Assembly (NCBI GenBank): GCA_028284905.1
Contig: JANQQU010000036.1
Location: 1 to 64,000 of the forward strand
Length of the DNA: 64,000 nt
Reading direction: 5' to 3'
Origin: Calditrichia bacterium
GTDB taxonomy: Bacteria; Calditrichota; Calditrichia; RBG-13-44-9; J075
Positions 7,941 to 16,711 of this stretch are shown here, one piece after another. Under the pieces are notes generated by a model. It saw nothing but the letters and a program-made list of their open reading frames with translations. It had not been told where the DNA came from and searched no databases. The translations under genes and the position numbers were made by a program. Every line of letters begins with the position of its first letter. The first letter of the stretch is position 1.

Positions 7941-8246
7941 TTAGAGATAATATGTTGCAGCAAAATAACCGGTAACAATACCGGCAAAATCAGAGATTAA
8001 ATCTTTCCAACTAAATCCCTGAATGACCGTGCTGCCCTTTTTCACCGGCACTAATCCATCTCGTATTTCCCAGCCAATGCCTAATAAAAAAACGACAGCT
8101 ATTACCGCATAAGGGTAAAGCCCCATAGCGAATATGCCTGTAAAAGTTGCTATAAATGCAATGAGGTAATGTTCAAGTTTATCGTAGGGAAGCACACTTC
8201 CTTCCCGGGAAAGCCAAAAATCCTGGGACCAGGGTAAAAATTTCAT
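7941..8246 (-). CDS. Small VanZ/YfiM-like membrane protein
   Basis: A 101-residue protein with two or three hydrophobic segments. The pattern DKLEHYLIAF near residue 22, GIGWEIRDG near 57 and GFSWKDLISDFAGIVTGY near 78 resembles the DKxxH...GxxKExxD...GFSxKDxxAdxxG layout of small YfiM/DUF2279 and VanZ-type membrane proteins, whose function is not established. It starts 9 bp after the glycosyltransferase stop, so the two very likely form an operon. Confidence 0.65.
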   Translation of the reverse strand: MKFLPWSQDFWLSREGSVLPYDKLEHYLIAFIATFTGIFAMGLYPYAVIAVVFLLGIGWEIRDGLVPVKKGSTVIQGFSWKDLISDFAGIVTGYFAATYYL

Positions 8247-8255
8247 TGTAATCCT

Positions 8256-9500
8256 TTACTTTATGCTATAAACATATTCTTCAATAGTTTTCACAGCGAC
8301 ATCCGTGCCGTTTTCCGCATCTAACAATTCGCTTAATTTTTGCACTCGTTCGTGCAACCGCTGATCCTTAAGCGCAGCTTTTATTTCTGTTGCCAAAACT
8401 CCCGCTTTTAACTTATCCGGGGAAAGGGGTTTACGGGAAACACCGAGCTCTTTTAACATTGATGCCCAATAACGTTGATCGACAATATGCGGCACTGTTA
8501 CCGAAACAGCGCCAGCTTTACAGGCCGCGATGGTCGTACCAGAGCTACCAAGGTGAACGACAACTTTTGCTTGCCGGAATAAGTAATGGAATGGCAGTTT
8601 ATAATCTACCATGATAACATTATCGGGTAAATCATCTTCTTTGCCGCCTTCCCAGCCCTTTTGGATAATTGCCCGAACGCCAGCTTTTTTTGCTGTTTCC
8701 AGAAACAATTGCTTTTTGTTCATCCCCTCACTAAGCCCCATCGAGCCAAATGTGAAAACCACGTCAGCTTTGTCATCCCTTACAAATTCCGCTAAGTGTG
8801 GTGGCGGATCATAATGACCTTCCGGCACCCACCATGGACCAGTAACTGTAAAATTTTCCGGGAGATCCGGGTAAGTTTTGCCAACATGCGCAGAGGCCGC
8901 AACCAAATTAACATCTTTAGAGAATGTACCGATAGTGTTAATTTTTCTCTCAATGCCATTCAATTCAAAAAGATACTTTTCGATCGTTTTTTCAACACCA
9001 GCCTTCATACGATTTAACATTTTCCAGGCGAGGCGATTGCCTACTTGTCCAAAGTTAAAATAATTCATTGGGGAATTGTATGCGGTGGGAATAATTCCCG
9101 GACAAATGACAACAGAGGCCCAGGGAATATTATTTTGAATCATGACATGCTGACCGATGAAATCCAGGCTATGACAAACGCCAAAGTGATATCCCCGGGA
9201 TGCTTCAACCGAATCCTGGTAAAACTTTTCACCATCTTTTAAAAAGACTTCATCAACCAAATAATTCAGCTGGCTCAACGGAGACAACTTCTTCAGGCTA
9301 TCCCGCACCTTCCCGACACGTTCGAGATCGATAGTGGGCCCTACTGCGGCAAAAGGAATATTAATTTTATCGAACTTGGCTTTGTATACATCATAGGAAC
9401 AGACCTTAACGATATGGCCTGCTTTTTTCAGGTTTTCCGCCAGTGCGACAAAAGGAAGAATATCACCCGTACTTCCAACTGCAGTGAGAAGTATCTTCAT
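8256..9500 (-). CDS. Family GT1 (UGT-like) glycosyltransferase
   Basis: A 414-residue GT-B fold enzyme. The N-terminus MKILLTAVGSTGDILPFVALAENL is the acceptor-domain signature of bacterial UGT-like transferases, and the C-terminal donor domain contains VVHLGSSGTTIAACKAGAVS followed by PHIVDQRYWA, the bacterial form of the plant PSPG box. Such enzymes glycosylate small lipophilic acceptors such as sterols, macrolides, carotenoids or rhamnolipid precursors with an NDP-sugar. The acceptor here cannot be assigned. It is co-oriented and nearly contiguous with the small membrane protein gene. Confidence 0.88.
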   Translation of the reverse strand: MKILLTAVGSTGDILPFVALAENLKKAGHIVKVCSYDVYKAKFDKINIPFAAVGPTIDLERVGKVRDSLKKLSPLSQLNYLVDEVFLKDGEKFYQDSVEASRGYHFGVCHSLDFIGQHVMIQNNIPWASVVICPGIIPTAYNSPMNYFNFGQVGNRLAWKMLNRMKAGVEKTIEKYLFELNGIERKINTIGTFSKDVNLVAASAHVGKTYPDLPENFTVTGPWWVPEGHYDPPPHLAEFVRDDKADVVFTFGSMGLSEGMNKKQLFLETAKKAGVRAIIQKGWEGGKEDDLPDNVIMVDYKLPFHYLFRQAKVVVHLGSSGTTIAACKAGAVSVTVPHIVDQRYWASMLKELGVSRKPLSPDKLKAGVLATEIKAALKDQRLHERVQKLSELLDAENGTDVAVKTIEEYVYSIK

Positions 9501-9691
9501 TTACACCTTAGCATCAGTTAACGACATTATTACCTACAAGCATCTGGGACAGGGTATTAAACAAGCAGAAGTCCGGAATAACAACAATGCCACTCACAGC
9601 GCTCCCTCCGGAACAACTTTAATGATCAGCAGAGAGTATATCCCCTGCTGAGATATGATCCAAACCTTTTTTCAGGAAAAACAAAAGACGT

Positions 9692-11389
9692 TTATTTTTC
9701 CGACAACATTTTTTCAATGCCATATATCGGCTTTATATCAACCGGTATATCCGACAATTTCGCGAGAACAGTCGCCAACTCCGGAGAGACAACCCTGTAT
9801 CTATTTACAAACTTAACGGCAGCGTCGTAATCGCCATTCGCCTGCAGCATCAATAGCTCATTAGCCAGCGTTGCGACTGCTTTGGTAATTTCCTCATCGT
9901 TAACACTAAAGCGTTCGCTTGCTGCGTCAAACAGAATGCCTCCTTTTTCCAGCAAATAATTCAACGAAATGACATTGGCGCCTCCATGGGCCTCGTTGAT
10001 GCCAAAACGCACACTACGGAAAATCCCTCCAACAAAACTGGCAAAAACTTCGTTGCCAAGCTTTTCATCGAAAACCCCCTCGTTAACCATATAAGGAAAG
10101 AAATACAAGCCAACAACATCCGCTTTCGCTTCTTCCAAAACAGAATACAACTCCTTCAACTCTTTATTAACGGTGGTTTCTCGTCCATCTTTTACGATTT
10201 TTCCCGGTCCGATACCATGCACCATCTCATGCATGAGAACGTGATAGAAGAATGCATCGAAGGAAACTTTTGAGAGATCTTTTTCCGCCAGCACCCGCTT
10301 CATAATCGGCGTCGAAATTTTTTCGTATTTTGCCTGGGAAATATTTTTCAGCATTACTTTTTTGCTGCCTTTGGCTTCCCGCACGCGCTCATCATTTGGC
10401 AGATTAAAAGCGATGGTTTGAACACCGGCTACGGCATCGCCGGCAGTATAGACGACATTAACGACTTTCAGAGGAGATTCACTGCCCCGGTTTAAATTTT
10501 TATGTACTTCAGGAATTGGCAGTCGTTGCTCCAGAGTATTCAAATAACCGCCAATTTTGCTCAACTTCTGGCTGTCTTCCGGGTCCACCAGCGTAACAAA
10601 CGATTCAAAAGCTGCTTTATAGTTAAAAAGTTCATCTTCGTATACTTCGTAAGGGCCGATAACAACTTCGATGCTATGGTCCTTCAAATCCATCCAATCC
10701 ATATCGCTCTGATAATAATCATCGCTGAAGAATGCATCTGCCCGGCTGTTCAAATATGTCGCAAGTGAACTATTATCGGTCAGTTCTGCAGCTTCCTTTA
10801 GTAATTTTGCTGCCGGCGTTAAAAAAGTTTTGTAAGCTTCCGAGTAAGGAATCGCTACCAGGCGATCGCCATCGCGGCGAATGACGCTGAAATAGCCGGT
10901 AAAAGCGGGCTCATCCGTGGGGTTATCGGCAACCCACTTATTAAATTCTGCTTTACTCATATCTGCAGGATAATAGTTCGCACCGGCCGGTTTGGCAGAA
11001 ACGCCGTCGAGGAAAGGTTTATTATGCTCAAGGCGATCAAAAGGTCCAAAATTAATTGTGAAGTACTCCTGGACAGCTTTCATTTCCGGGCCATCCATTC
11101 CGGCAATCTTTTCCTGTAAAGCGACATTTTCACTGTAGACCTGGTGAAGGAAAATATCATTCATCAGTCGCGATGCTTCGACAATTTTGATGAGCGCTTT
11201 TTGGTCCCCTTCACTTAGTGTAGACGCATCATAGGCAATCTCCACCGGGGTAAATTTCGCCAATTGCGTGGCAACATTATACTCGTGGTGATTCTGGTCT
11301 GCATGAGCATCATCCGATTGCTTGCTACATGCTACCAGCGCCAAAATTATGAAAGCTGAAAAAACCTGCTGAAAAAAAGCTTTACTCAT
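9692..11389 (-). CDS. Lipoprotein metallopeptidase of the DPP III-like (M49-related) type
   Basis: A 565-residue secreted protein. ATG 11389 has AGGAG upstream and gives a lipoprotein signal (FFQQVFSAFIILALVAC) with the lipobox Cys; the frame is open 15 codons further. The zinc site is HEMVHGIGP near residue 385 with a downstream EEAKAD glutamate motif about 50 residues later. This arrangement is known from bacterial DPP III-like proteins and the peptidase half of plant Nudix-DPP III fusions, with HExxH instead of the HExxxH of classical M49. It is presumably anchored in the outer or inner membrane and faces the periplasm or surface; whether it degrades peptides is not shown. Confidence 0.75.
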   Translation of the reverse strand: MSKAFFQQVFSAFIILALVACSKQSDDAHADQNHHEYNVATQLAKFTPVEIAYDASTLSEGDQKALIKIVEASRLMNDIFLHQVYSENVALQEKIAGMDGPEMKAVQEYFTINFGPFDRLEHNKPFLDGVSAKPAGANYYPADMSKAEFNKWVADNPTDEPAFTGYFSVIRRDGDRLVAIPYSEAYKTFLTPAAKLLKEAAELTDNSSLATYLNSRADAFFSDDYYQSDMDWMDLKDHSIEVVIGPYEVYEDELFNYKAAFESFVTLVDPEDSQKLSKIGGYLNTLEQRLPIPEVHKNLNRGSESPLKVVNVVYTAGDAVAGVQTIAFNLPNDERVREAKGSKKVMLKNISQAKYEKISTPIMKRVLAEKDLSKVSFDAFFYHVLMHEMVHGIGPGKIVKDGRETTVNKELKELYSVLEEAKADVVGLYFFPYMVNEGVFDEKLGNEVFASFVGGIFRSVRFGINEAHGGANVISLNYLLEKGGILFDAASERFSVNDEEITKAVATLANELLMLQANGDYDAAVKFVNRYRVVSPELATVLAKLSDIPVDIKPIYGIEKMLSEK

Positions 11390-11466
11390 GGAAATATTCT
11401 CCTGCAATTTTCTGGAGACCCAATATAGTGACAAGAACGCTCTGTTTCAAGGCGGGGAAAATAGAA

Positions 11467-11489
11467 CGCCCGGCAAAAATTGCCGGGCG
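11467..11489 (-). terminator. Hairpin terminator of the acyl-CoA dehydrogenase gene
   Basis: A perfect 10-bp GC-rich stem with an AAA loop (CGCCCGGCAA / TTGCCGGGCG). Read on the minus strand it lies 33 bp after the dehydrogenase stop codon and is followed by TTCTATTTTCC. It separates that gene from the peptidase gene downstream. Confidence 0.75.
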
Positions 11490-11522
11490 CTAGAATTATC
11501 AGAAAGGAGGGCGACTCATCAG

Positions 11523-12695
11523 TTAAACGAGTTCTTTCTCCATGTTAATCGCATACTTCTTGATGAGATCACGGGCAATCACCAGACGGAGTATTTCCGA
11601 TGTGCCTTCACCTATTGTTCCCAATTTGGCATCCCGGTAAAACTTCTCGACCGGGTACTCTTTAATATAGCCGTAACCGCCAAAAATCTGCACAGCTTCA
11701 TTTGCGATATCGACGGCGGCTTCGCTACTAAAAAGTTTCGCCATAGTCGCTTCCGTCAATGAGGGAAGGCCCTGGTCTTTCAGCGAAGCAGCGCGCAATG
11801 TCAACAAGCGGCCCGCTTCAATCTTTGTGGCCATATCTGCCAGTTTGAATTTAATCGCCTGGTACTGAGAAATCGACTTGCCAAAAGCGCTGCGCTCCTG
11901 GGCATAACGCATGGCATGGTCAAAAGCACCGCGGGCGATGCCTACACACATAGCGGAGATGCTAATCCGGCCACCGTCGAGGATTTTCAATGCATCGAAA
12001 TATCCTTCGCCTTCGTTTCCGAGAAGGTTTTCCGCCGGCACTTCACAATCTTCCAGGAATAGCTCTGCAGTATCGCTGGCGCGCATTCCCAGCTTGTTCA
12101 TGGGATTACCGACGGTATATCCCGGCATACCTTTTTCTACAATAAATGCAGAGATACCCGCTTTCCCTTTTTCCGGGTTGGTTCGTGCCATAACAACGGC
12201 GTAATCAGCATAATTTGGATTGGTTATAAACGTTTTTGAGCCGTTAAGAATCCACTTATCGCCCACCTTACGGGCCGTTGTTTTTAAGCCGAATGCGTCG
12301 CTGCCGCCACTTGGTTCGGTTAACGCCCAGGCGGCCATTGTCTCTCCACTGGTCAAGCGGGGAATAATTCGCTGACGCTGGGCTTCGCTGCCAAAAGTAA
12401 AAATATGGTTGGTACCCAAAGAATTATGTGCGGCAACGCTAAGACCGATGGATGGGTCCGCCGCGGAAATCTCTTCTAGTATTAATGCATAATCTGTATA
12501 ACCCATTTCCGCGCCACCATACTCCTCCGGATAAAACACTCCTAGCAATCCTAACTCCCCCATTTTTTGGATCAGGTGCGCAGGAAATTCTTTTCGTTCA
12601 TCATATTCCATCACATTCGGCACAATCTCTTCCTGGGCAAAATCGCGTATTGCCCGCTGGATAGAAACCTGGGCATCACTCAGTTGGAAATCCAT
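11523..12695 (-). CDS. Acyl-CoA dehydrogenase
   Basis: A 390-residue flavoenzyme of full length. Visible blocks are the N-terminal helical domain, the beta-domain WALTEPSGGSDAFGLKTTA near residue 128, NGSKTFITN, and the C-terminal helical domain with RSAFGKSISQYQAIKFKLADM and QIFGGYGYIKEYPVEKFYRDAK. The catalytic base is the Glu in GTIGEGTSEI near residue 366, as in short/medium-chain acyl-CoA dehydrogenases. It oxidises acyl-CoA to enoyl-CoA and passes electrons to ETF. AAGGAG lies 6 nt before the ATG. Chain length specificity is not readable. It appears monocistronic. Confidence 0.95.
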   Translation of the reverse strand: MDFQLSDAQVSIQRAIRDFAQEEIVPNVMEYDERKEFPAHLIQKMGELGLLGVFYPEEYGGAEMGYTDYALILEEISAADPSIGLSVAAHNSLGTNHIFTFGSEAQRQRIIPRLTSGETMAAWALTEPSGGSDAFGLKTTARKVGDKWILNGSKTFITNPNYADYAVVMARTNPEKGKAGISAFIVEKGMPGYTVGNPMNKLGMRASDTAELFLEDCEVPAENLLGNEGEGYFDALKILDGGRISISAMCVGIARGAFDHAMRYAQERSAFGKSISQYQAIKFKLADMATKIEAGRLLTLRAASLKDQGLPSLTEATMAKLFSSEAAVDIANEAVQIFGGYGYIKEYPVEKFYRDAKLGTIGEGTSEILRLVIARDLIKKYAINMEKELV

Positions 12696-13027
12696 TTACT
12701 ACTCCTTACCTTAATTTTTCTGTATCACACTTTTCACATCGTCAATTTATCTGGATTCTAGCTCGAAATTTTTTCGCTACTAACTTTCCAATATCAATTT
12801 AGTAAAAAAATAATCTATGTAAACGATTCTCTTATTTTTCCGCAGTTGACATCGCCTCTCTGCTCCTGAAAAGCTTTTTGAAATGCAGATATTAATGAAT
12901 ATATTAAGCGCGCCGATTCGGTATTATTAAGTATGTTACAATTACCGGGTAAAATAAGAACAGATTGCGGCACTATATTTTCCAACGCCCATAAGGCGCT
13001 GAATGATCACGTTAACCAGAGGCTTTT
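12696..13027 (+). other. Gap between divergent acyl-CoA dehydrogenase and YfhO-like genes
   Basis: About 330 bp. It must hold two divergent promoters, but I see no pair of -35/-10 boxes with good spacing: a TTGACA at 12846 has no matching -10. AGAGG before 13028 serves the plus-strand gene. No hairpin or repeat stands out. Confidence 0.5.
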
Positions 13028-15580
13028 ATGGCTAAGTCACCGAAGAAATCTACCCGCCCATCTTCTAAAATTCCGACATCAAGAAAAGCCCCCCAGGATG
13101 GATTCATGCAACAGCTCGAAAATCCTCGCGCCAGCTGGATTGGCCTGGGTATTCTTTTCGCTATCGTATTATTTCTCTATAGCCCGATGGCATTCCAGGG
13201 AATGGATGTGCAGGGAAGCGACGTTGTATCCGGTATCGGAAACACCAAGCAGATAAAAACCTACGAAGCAGAAACCGGGATCAGGCCTTTATGGAATCCT
13301 TATATGTTTGCGGGTATGCCAATCTATCACCGTTATACCGCCATTACCTGGTCTGCCGATACCCTTTTATTTGCGCTTACAGATCTTCTCGATGTACGTA
13401 TTTTATTTTTATTGCTTGGTGCTTTGGGAATGTTCCTGCTCATTCGCTATCTCCAACAAAGCACTATAATCGCGCTTATTTCCGCCGCTGCTTTTACTTT
13501 AATGCCACACTTTCAAGCCCTTATAGTTGTCGGCCATTTTTCGAAGCTTAGGGCAATCATGTGGCTGCCATATGTGATGCTTACCTTCCTGATCTTGCTC
13601 GAAAAACGTAATCTACTCAGTGGTCTGCTGTTTACCACTGCCTTTGCTTTAATGCTTCGTACTCAGCACTATCAAATCGTATTCTATGGCATGTTATTGC
13701 TGATTTTTATCGGCATTACACCTTATGTGAAATTAGCCCTGGAAAAAAAATGGGGCGATTTCCTGAGAGTGAACGGTTTGGTCGTCGCAGCTGTCGTCCT
13801 TGTTGCGATGATTGTTGCGCAACCATTGCTGCCAACCCGGGATTTTACCCCACACTCCACCCGTGGTGGTAATGCCGTTAACATCCAGGGCCCAGTATCC
13901 GAACAGGACAAAAAAGGTGTCGGTTATGATTATGCAACCAATTGGTCTTATTCTGCAGAGGAATTCTGGAACTTGATCGTCCCGCGCTTTCATGGCGGCA
14001 CATCCACCGAAGTGTATACCGGAAATGCTGTTTCCCAATTTAAGAATCGGGAGATTCCTGCGTATTGGGGGGATTTACCGCTGACACAATCCCTGGAATA
14101 TTTAAGTGTGATCCTCGCTTTTCTTGCGCTAATTGCGATTTTCTTTCAGTGGCATAATCCACTGGTTAAAGCCCTGACGGCACTTACCATATTTGCGATA
14201 CTTTTATCTCTTGGCAGAAACTTTTCATCTCTATATAAAATATTTTTCTACTACCTTCCCTTTTTCGACAAATTCCGGGTACCGATGATGATCCTCACCC
14301 TGGTCTCGTTCAATACCTGTATTCTGGCAGCAATTGGTATCCAGGAAATGTTTACCAAGGGATTTGCGGATAAAGAACGACAGAAGCGCCTGTTTATACT
14401 CGGTGGTGTTTATCTGGCCATACTGGCACTACCATTACTATTGGGCAGTAGTTTCGCACTCTCTCCGGCCGGGGAGGTGCAGCGTTATACCGGTCAATAT
14501 GGCCCGGAACAGGCCCGGCAGCTGGTGGAGTTGCTCAAAAAAGCCCGCCTGGATATTCTGCAAACATCCGCGATTCGAACCTTATTTTTTTTCCTGATGG
14601 TCGGCGGCCTCATCTTTATGCTTCTCAAGGATATTGGCAAGAAATCCTATTTATTAGTGGGCCTGCTCGTTCTGGTCACCCTGGACCTCGGTTTGGTTTC
14701 TGCTGGTTATCTGAAAGGCCAGTTTGTAGACCTCGATCGTATCGAGCAGCAAGTATACCGGGAAAATGCCGTGGATCAGATCATTAAAAATGATGCCAGG
14801 GATCAGGGTGAAGCCCTTTACCGGGTAGTTCCGCCAATTCGCAGTGTAGCGAGTGATTCCCGCTGGCAGTATCATCATCAATCTATTGGGGGATATTCTC
14901 CTGCTAAAACGCAGGTGATTCAGGATATCATCACCAACAATCTGATTACCCGTACCAATCCTTCCATGCCAATCAATCTAAACGTTCTTGGCCTGTTGAA
15001 CGCTAAATATTTGGCCCTTAGTCAACGATTCCCTTCCATGCCGGAATTAACCTATCTCGGCAGCGATGAGAATGCCAATATTCACGCCTACCGAAATGAA
15101 AAGGCACTTCCCAGGGCTTTTATGGTTGGGGAAACCAAAGTGATCGAAGATGGCGTGGAACGGTTGAAGTTTATGAACTCAGCAGAATTCGATCCATCCC
15201 AAATCGCCTTGCTGGAAGCGCCGCTTGCTGCAGAGATAGCCGCACCAGACAGTAACAGCTACGCCAGAGTCACCGATTTTAAGCCAAACGAAATGACTTT
15301 GGAAGTATCGACCAATACGCAAACATTACTGGTGCTTTCTGAAGTATACTATCCGGAATGGACGGCAACCACTGAAGATGGTCAGACGCTGGAAATTTAC
15401 AAAACCAACCATATCATTCGCTCGATGGTGGTCCCTGCCGGAAAACACACCATTCACTTGAACTTCTATCCAGTCAATTACTTTACCGGCGTAACGATTT
15501 CATGGATTGGTTGGCTAATTGTTTATGGCGGATTGTTATTTTTCGGATTTATGGCTTACCGGAAAAACAGTGAACAGTGA
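13028..15580 (+). CDS. YfhO-like multispanning membrane protein
   Basis: An 850-residue integral membrane protein of the bacterial YfhO family. A hydrophilic Lys/Pro/Ser-rich N-terminus (1-35) is followed by about 12 membrane segments. The family-typical first loop GMDVQGSDVV...NPYMFAGMPIYH lies after the first segment. A soluble region (about 590-800) precedes a last membrane segment and a short basic tail. The fold is GT-C-like, and YfhO proteins have been linked to lipid-carrier-dependent glycosylation of cell-wall polymers; the reaction here is unknown. AGAGG supports the start. It converges on the C5-epimerase-like gene. Confidence 0.85.
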   Translation: MAKSPKKSTRPSSKIPTSRKAPQDGFMQQLENPRASWIGLGILFAIVLFLYSPMAFQGMDVQGSDVVSGIGNTKQIKTYEAETGIRPLWNPYMFAGMPIYHRYTAITWSADTLLFALTDLLDVRILFLLLGALGMFLLIRYLQQSTIIALISAAAFTLMPHFQALIVVGHFSKLRAIMWLPYVMLTFLILLEKRNLLSGLLFTTAFALMLRTQHYQIVFYGMLLLIFIGITPYVKLALEKKWGDFLRVNGLVVAAVVLVAMIVAQPLLPTRDFTPHSTRGGNAVNIQGPVSEQDKKGVGYDYATNWSYSAEEFWNLIVPRFHGGTSTEVYTGNAVSQFKNREIPAYWGDLPLTQSLEYLSVILAFLALIAIFFQWHNPLVKALTALTIFAILLSLGRNFSSLYKIFFYYLPFFDKFRVPMMILTLVSFNTCILAAIGIQEMFTKGFADKERQKRLFILGGVYLAILALPLLLGSSFALSPAGEVQRYTGQYGPEQARQLVELLKKARLDILQTSAIRTLFFFLMVGGLIFMLLKDIGKKSYLLVGLLVLVTLDLGLVSAGYLKGQFVDLDRIEQQVYRENAVDQIIKNDARDQGEALYRVVPPIRSVASDSRWQYHHQSIGGYSPAKTQVIQDIITNNLITRTNPSMPINLNVLGLLNAKYLALSQRFPSMPELTYLGSDENANIHAYRNEKALPRAFMVGETKVIEDGVERLKFMNSAEFDPSQIALLEAPLAAEIAAPDSNSYARVTDFKPNEMTLEVSTNTQTLLVLSEVYYPEWTATTEDGQTLEIYKTNHIIRSMVVPAGKHTIHLNFYPVNYFTGVTISWIGWLIVYGGLLFFGFMAYRKNSEQ

Positions 15581-15716
15581 ACAGTGAACAGTTGTCAGTG
15601 ATCAGTTTACAGTGATCAGTTATCAGTGAACAATTTTCAAGACAACGTAATTCATGATAACTGTTTAATGATAACTGTTTACTGTTTACTGACAACTGAT
15701 AACTGTCAAATTCTAT
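15567..15716. repeat. Iterated CAGTGAACAG / inverted GATAACTG word array
   Basis: The left half repeats CAGTGAACAG and CAGTGATCAGTTATCAG words; the right half carries their inverse (GATAACTGTTTA, TTTACTGACAACTG). The halves can fold into a long imperfect hairpin. It lies between convergent genes and overlaps the last codons of both, where it may stop transcription from both sides. There is no uniform repeat-spacer organisation, so it is not a CRISPR array. Confidence 0.7.
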
Positions 15717-16701
15717 TCAGCTTACGCAGGGCCCAGTATTTTGCCCAGTACATCCGTATTTTGCTACTCAAACGGTTGTATTTCATCCAGCGATCGGCAG
15801 TTTCCAGGAAATAATCATCGCCGGTAATTTTGTGTAGAATGCGTAACTGGGAATTAATCAGAATAAAGTAGCCGATTGATGCCGGATCGAGCTTCGGATA
15901 AAAATCTTCCCGGCAAAGGTTATAGCGAATCCAGTATCCTAAATCAAATGCCGGTAGTGTTTTTTTCAAGGCGGCAATACCTTCATCGAATAGTTTTTTT
16001 GCCTGCTCACTTTCCGGTACCGCCCGCACACAATCATATAATCCAAACAGTGAAAAGATTGCCCCATCGAGAACAACCGTCGGAAATTGCGCCGGGTATT
16101 CTTCATAGAGTGGCCCATTTTCTGAAAAGGTAGTCACCCCTCCTTCTTTCGCGGGAATCTCATAAATCTTTAGAGCATCAAGAGCAGCTTTCCGGTATTT
16201 GGGATCATCGGTTATTTGATGCGCCCGCAGCAAAATAGAAATACCCCGGCTTTGCGCAAAAGCGGATGGCCAGGGGTCGAACATACGATATTCCGGTTTG
16301 GGAACTTCCGACAACCAAAAAACACCGCGCGCCTCATCTTCAACACGGGCATTATAAAACCAATCGGCAATTGCCAGAAAGCGACTGCGATCTGCCGGCG
16401 AGCCGGTTTCCAGATAGGTATGAAAGATCGCCAGCCCATATTGCCCAATTGAAATGGGATAATAGATCAACTTTCTTTCTTCAACATCTATGTAAGTAGG
16501 AATCAGGGGAATGCCATTATCATCAAAATGAAAATTCTGGCTAATGCCGGCGAGCAGGGCGGATTCAAACATCAGGAAGTAGTATTCCCCTAACTGGGAA
16601 GAGTGAACATCTTCCGCCATGGGATAAAATTCTGCTCCCCGGCTGAGGTCTCGCTTCAGCTTCTTCAGCATGAAGGATATTTTTTCAAACTTACTCGCCA
16701 T
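15706..16701 (-). CDS. Glucuronyl C5-epimerase-like protein
   Basis: A 331-residue protein resembling the C-terminal alpha/alpha-barrel domain of D-glucuronyl C5-epimerase. The stretch from IGQYGLAIFHTYLETG through DPWPSAFAQSRGISILLRAH (about residue 150) and the late NLCREDFYPKLDPASIGY follow the family pattern. Animal enzymes convert glucuronate to iduronate in heparan chains; bacterial relatives are poorly characterised. No signal peptide is visible, so it would act in the cytoplasm, on lipid-linked or nucleotide-linked precursors if it is an epimerase. It starts 10 bp after prfB and is probably read with it. Its stop lies within the word-repeat array. Confidence 0.75.
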   Translation of the reverse strand: MASKFEKISFMLKKLKRDLSRGAEFYPMAEDVHSSQLGEYYFLMFESALLAGISQNFHFDDNGIPLIPTYIDVEERKLIYYPISIGQYGLAIFHTYLETGSPADRSRFLAIADWFYNARVEDEARGVFWLSEVPKPEYRMFDPWPSAFAQSRGISILLRAHQITDDPKYRKAALDALKIYEIPAKEGGVTTFSENGPLYEEYPAQFPTVVLDGAIFSLFGLYDCVRAVPESEQAKKLFDEGIAALKKTLPAFDLGYWIRYNLCREDFYPKLDPASIGYFILINSQLRILHKITGDDYFLETADRWMKYNRLSSKIRMYWAKYWALRKLNRI

Positions 16702-16711
16702 GTTTTCGCGT

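Noticed and set aside
15567-15716. CRISPR-like appearance of the repeated CAGTGAACAG words
   Set aside because: Words are irregular, overlapping and partly inverted; there are no spacers of constant length and no cas genes.
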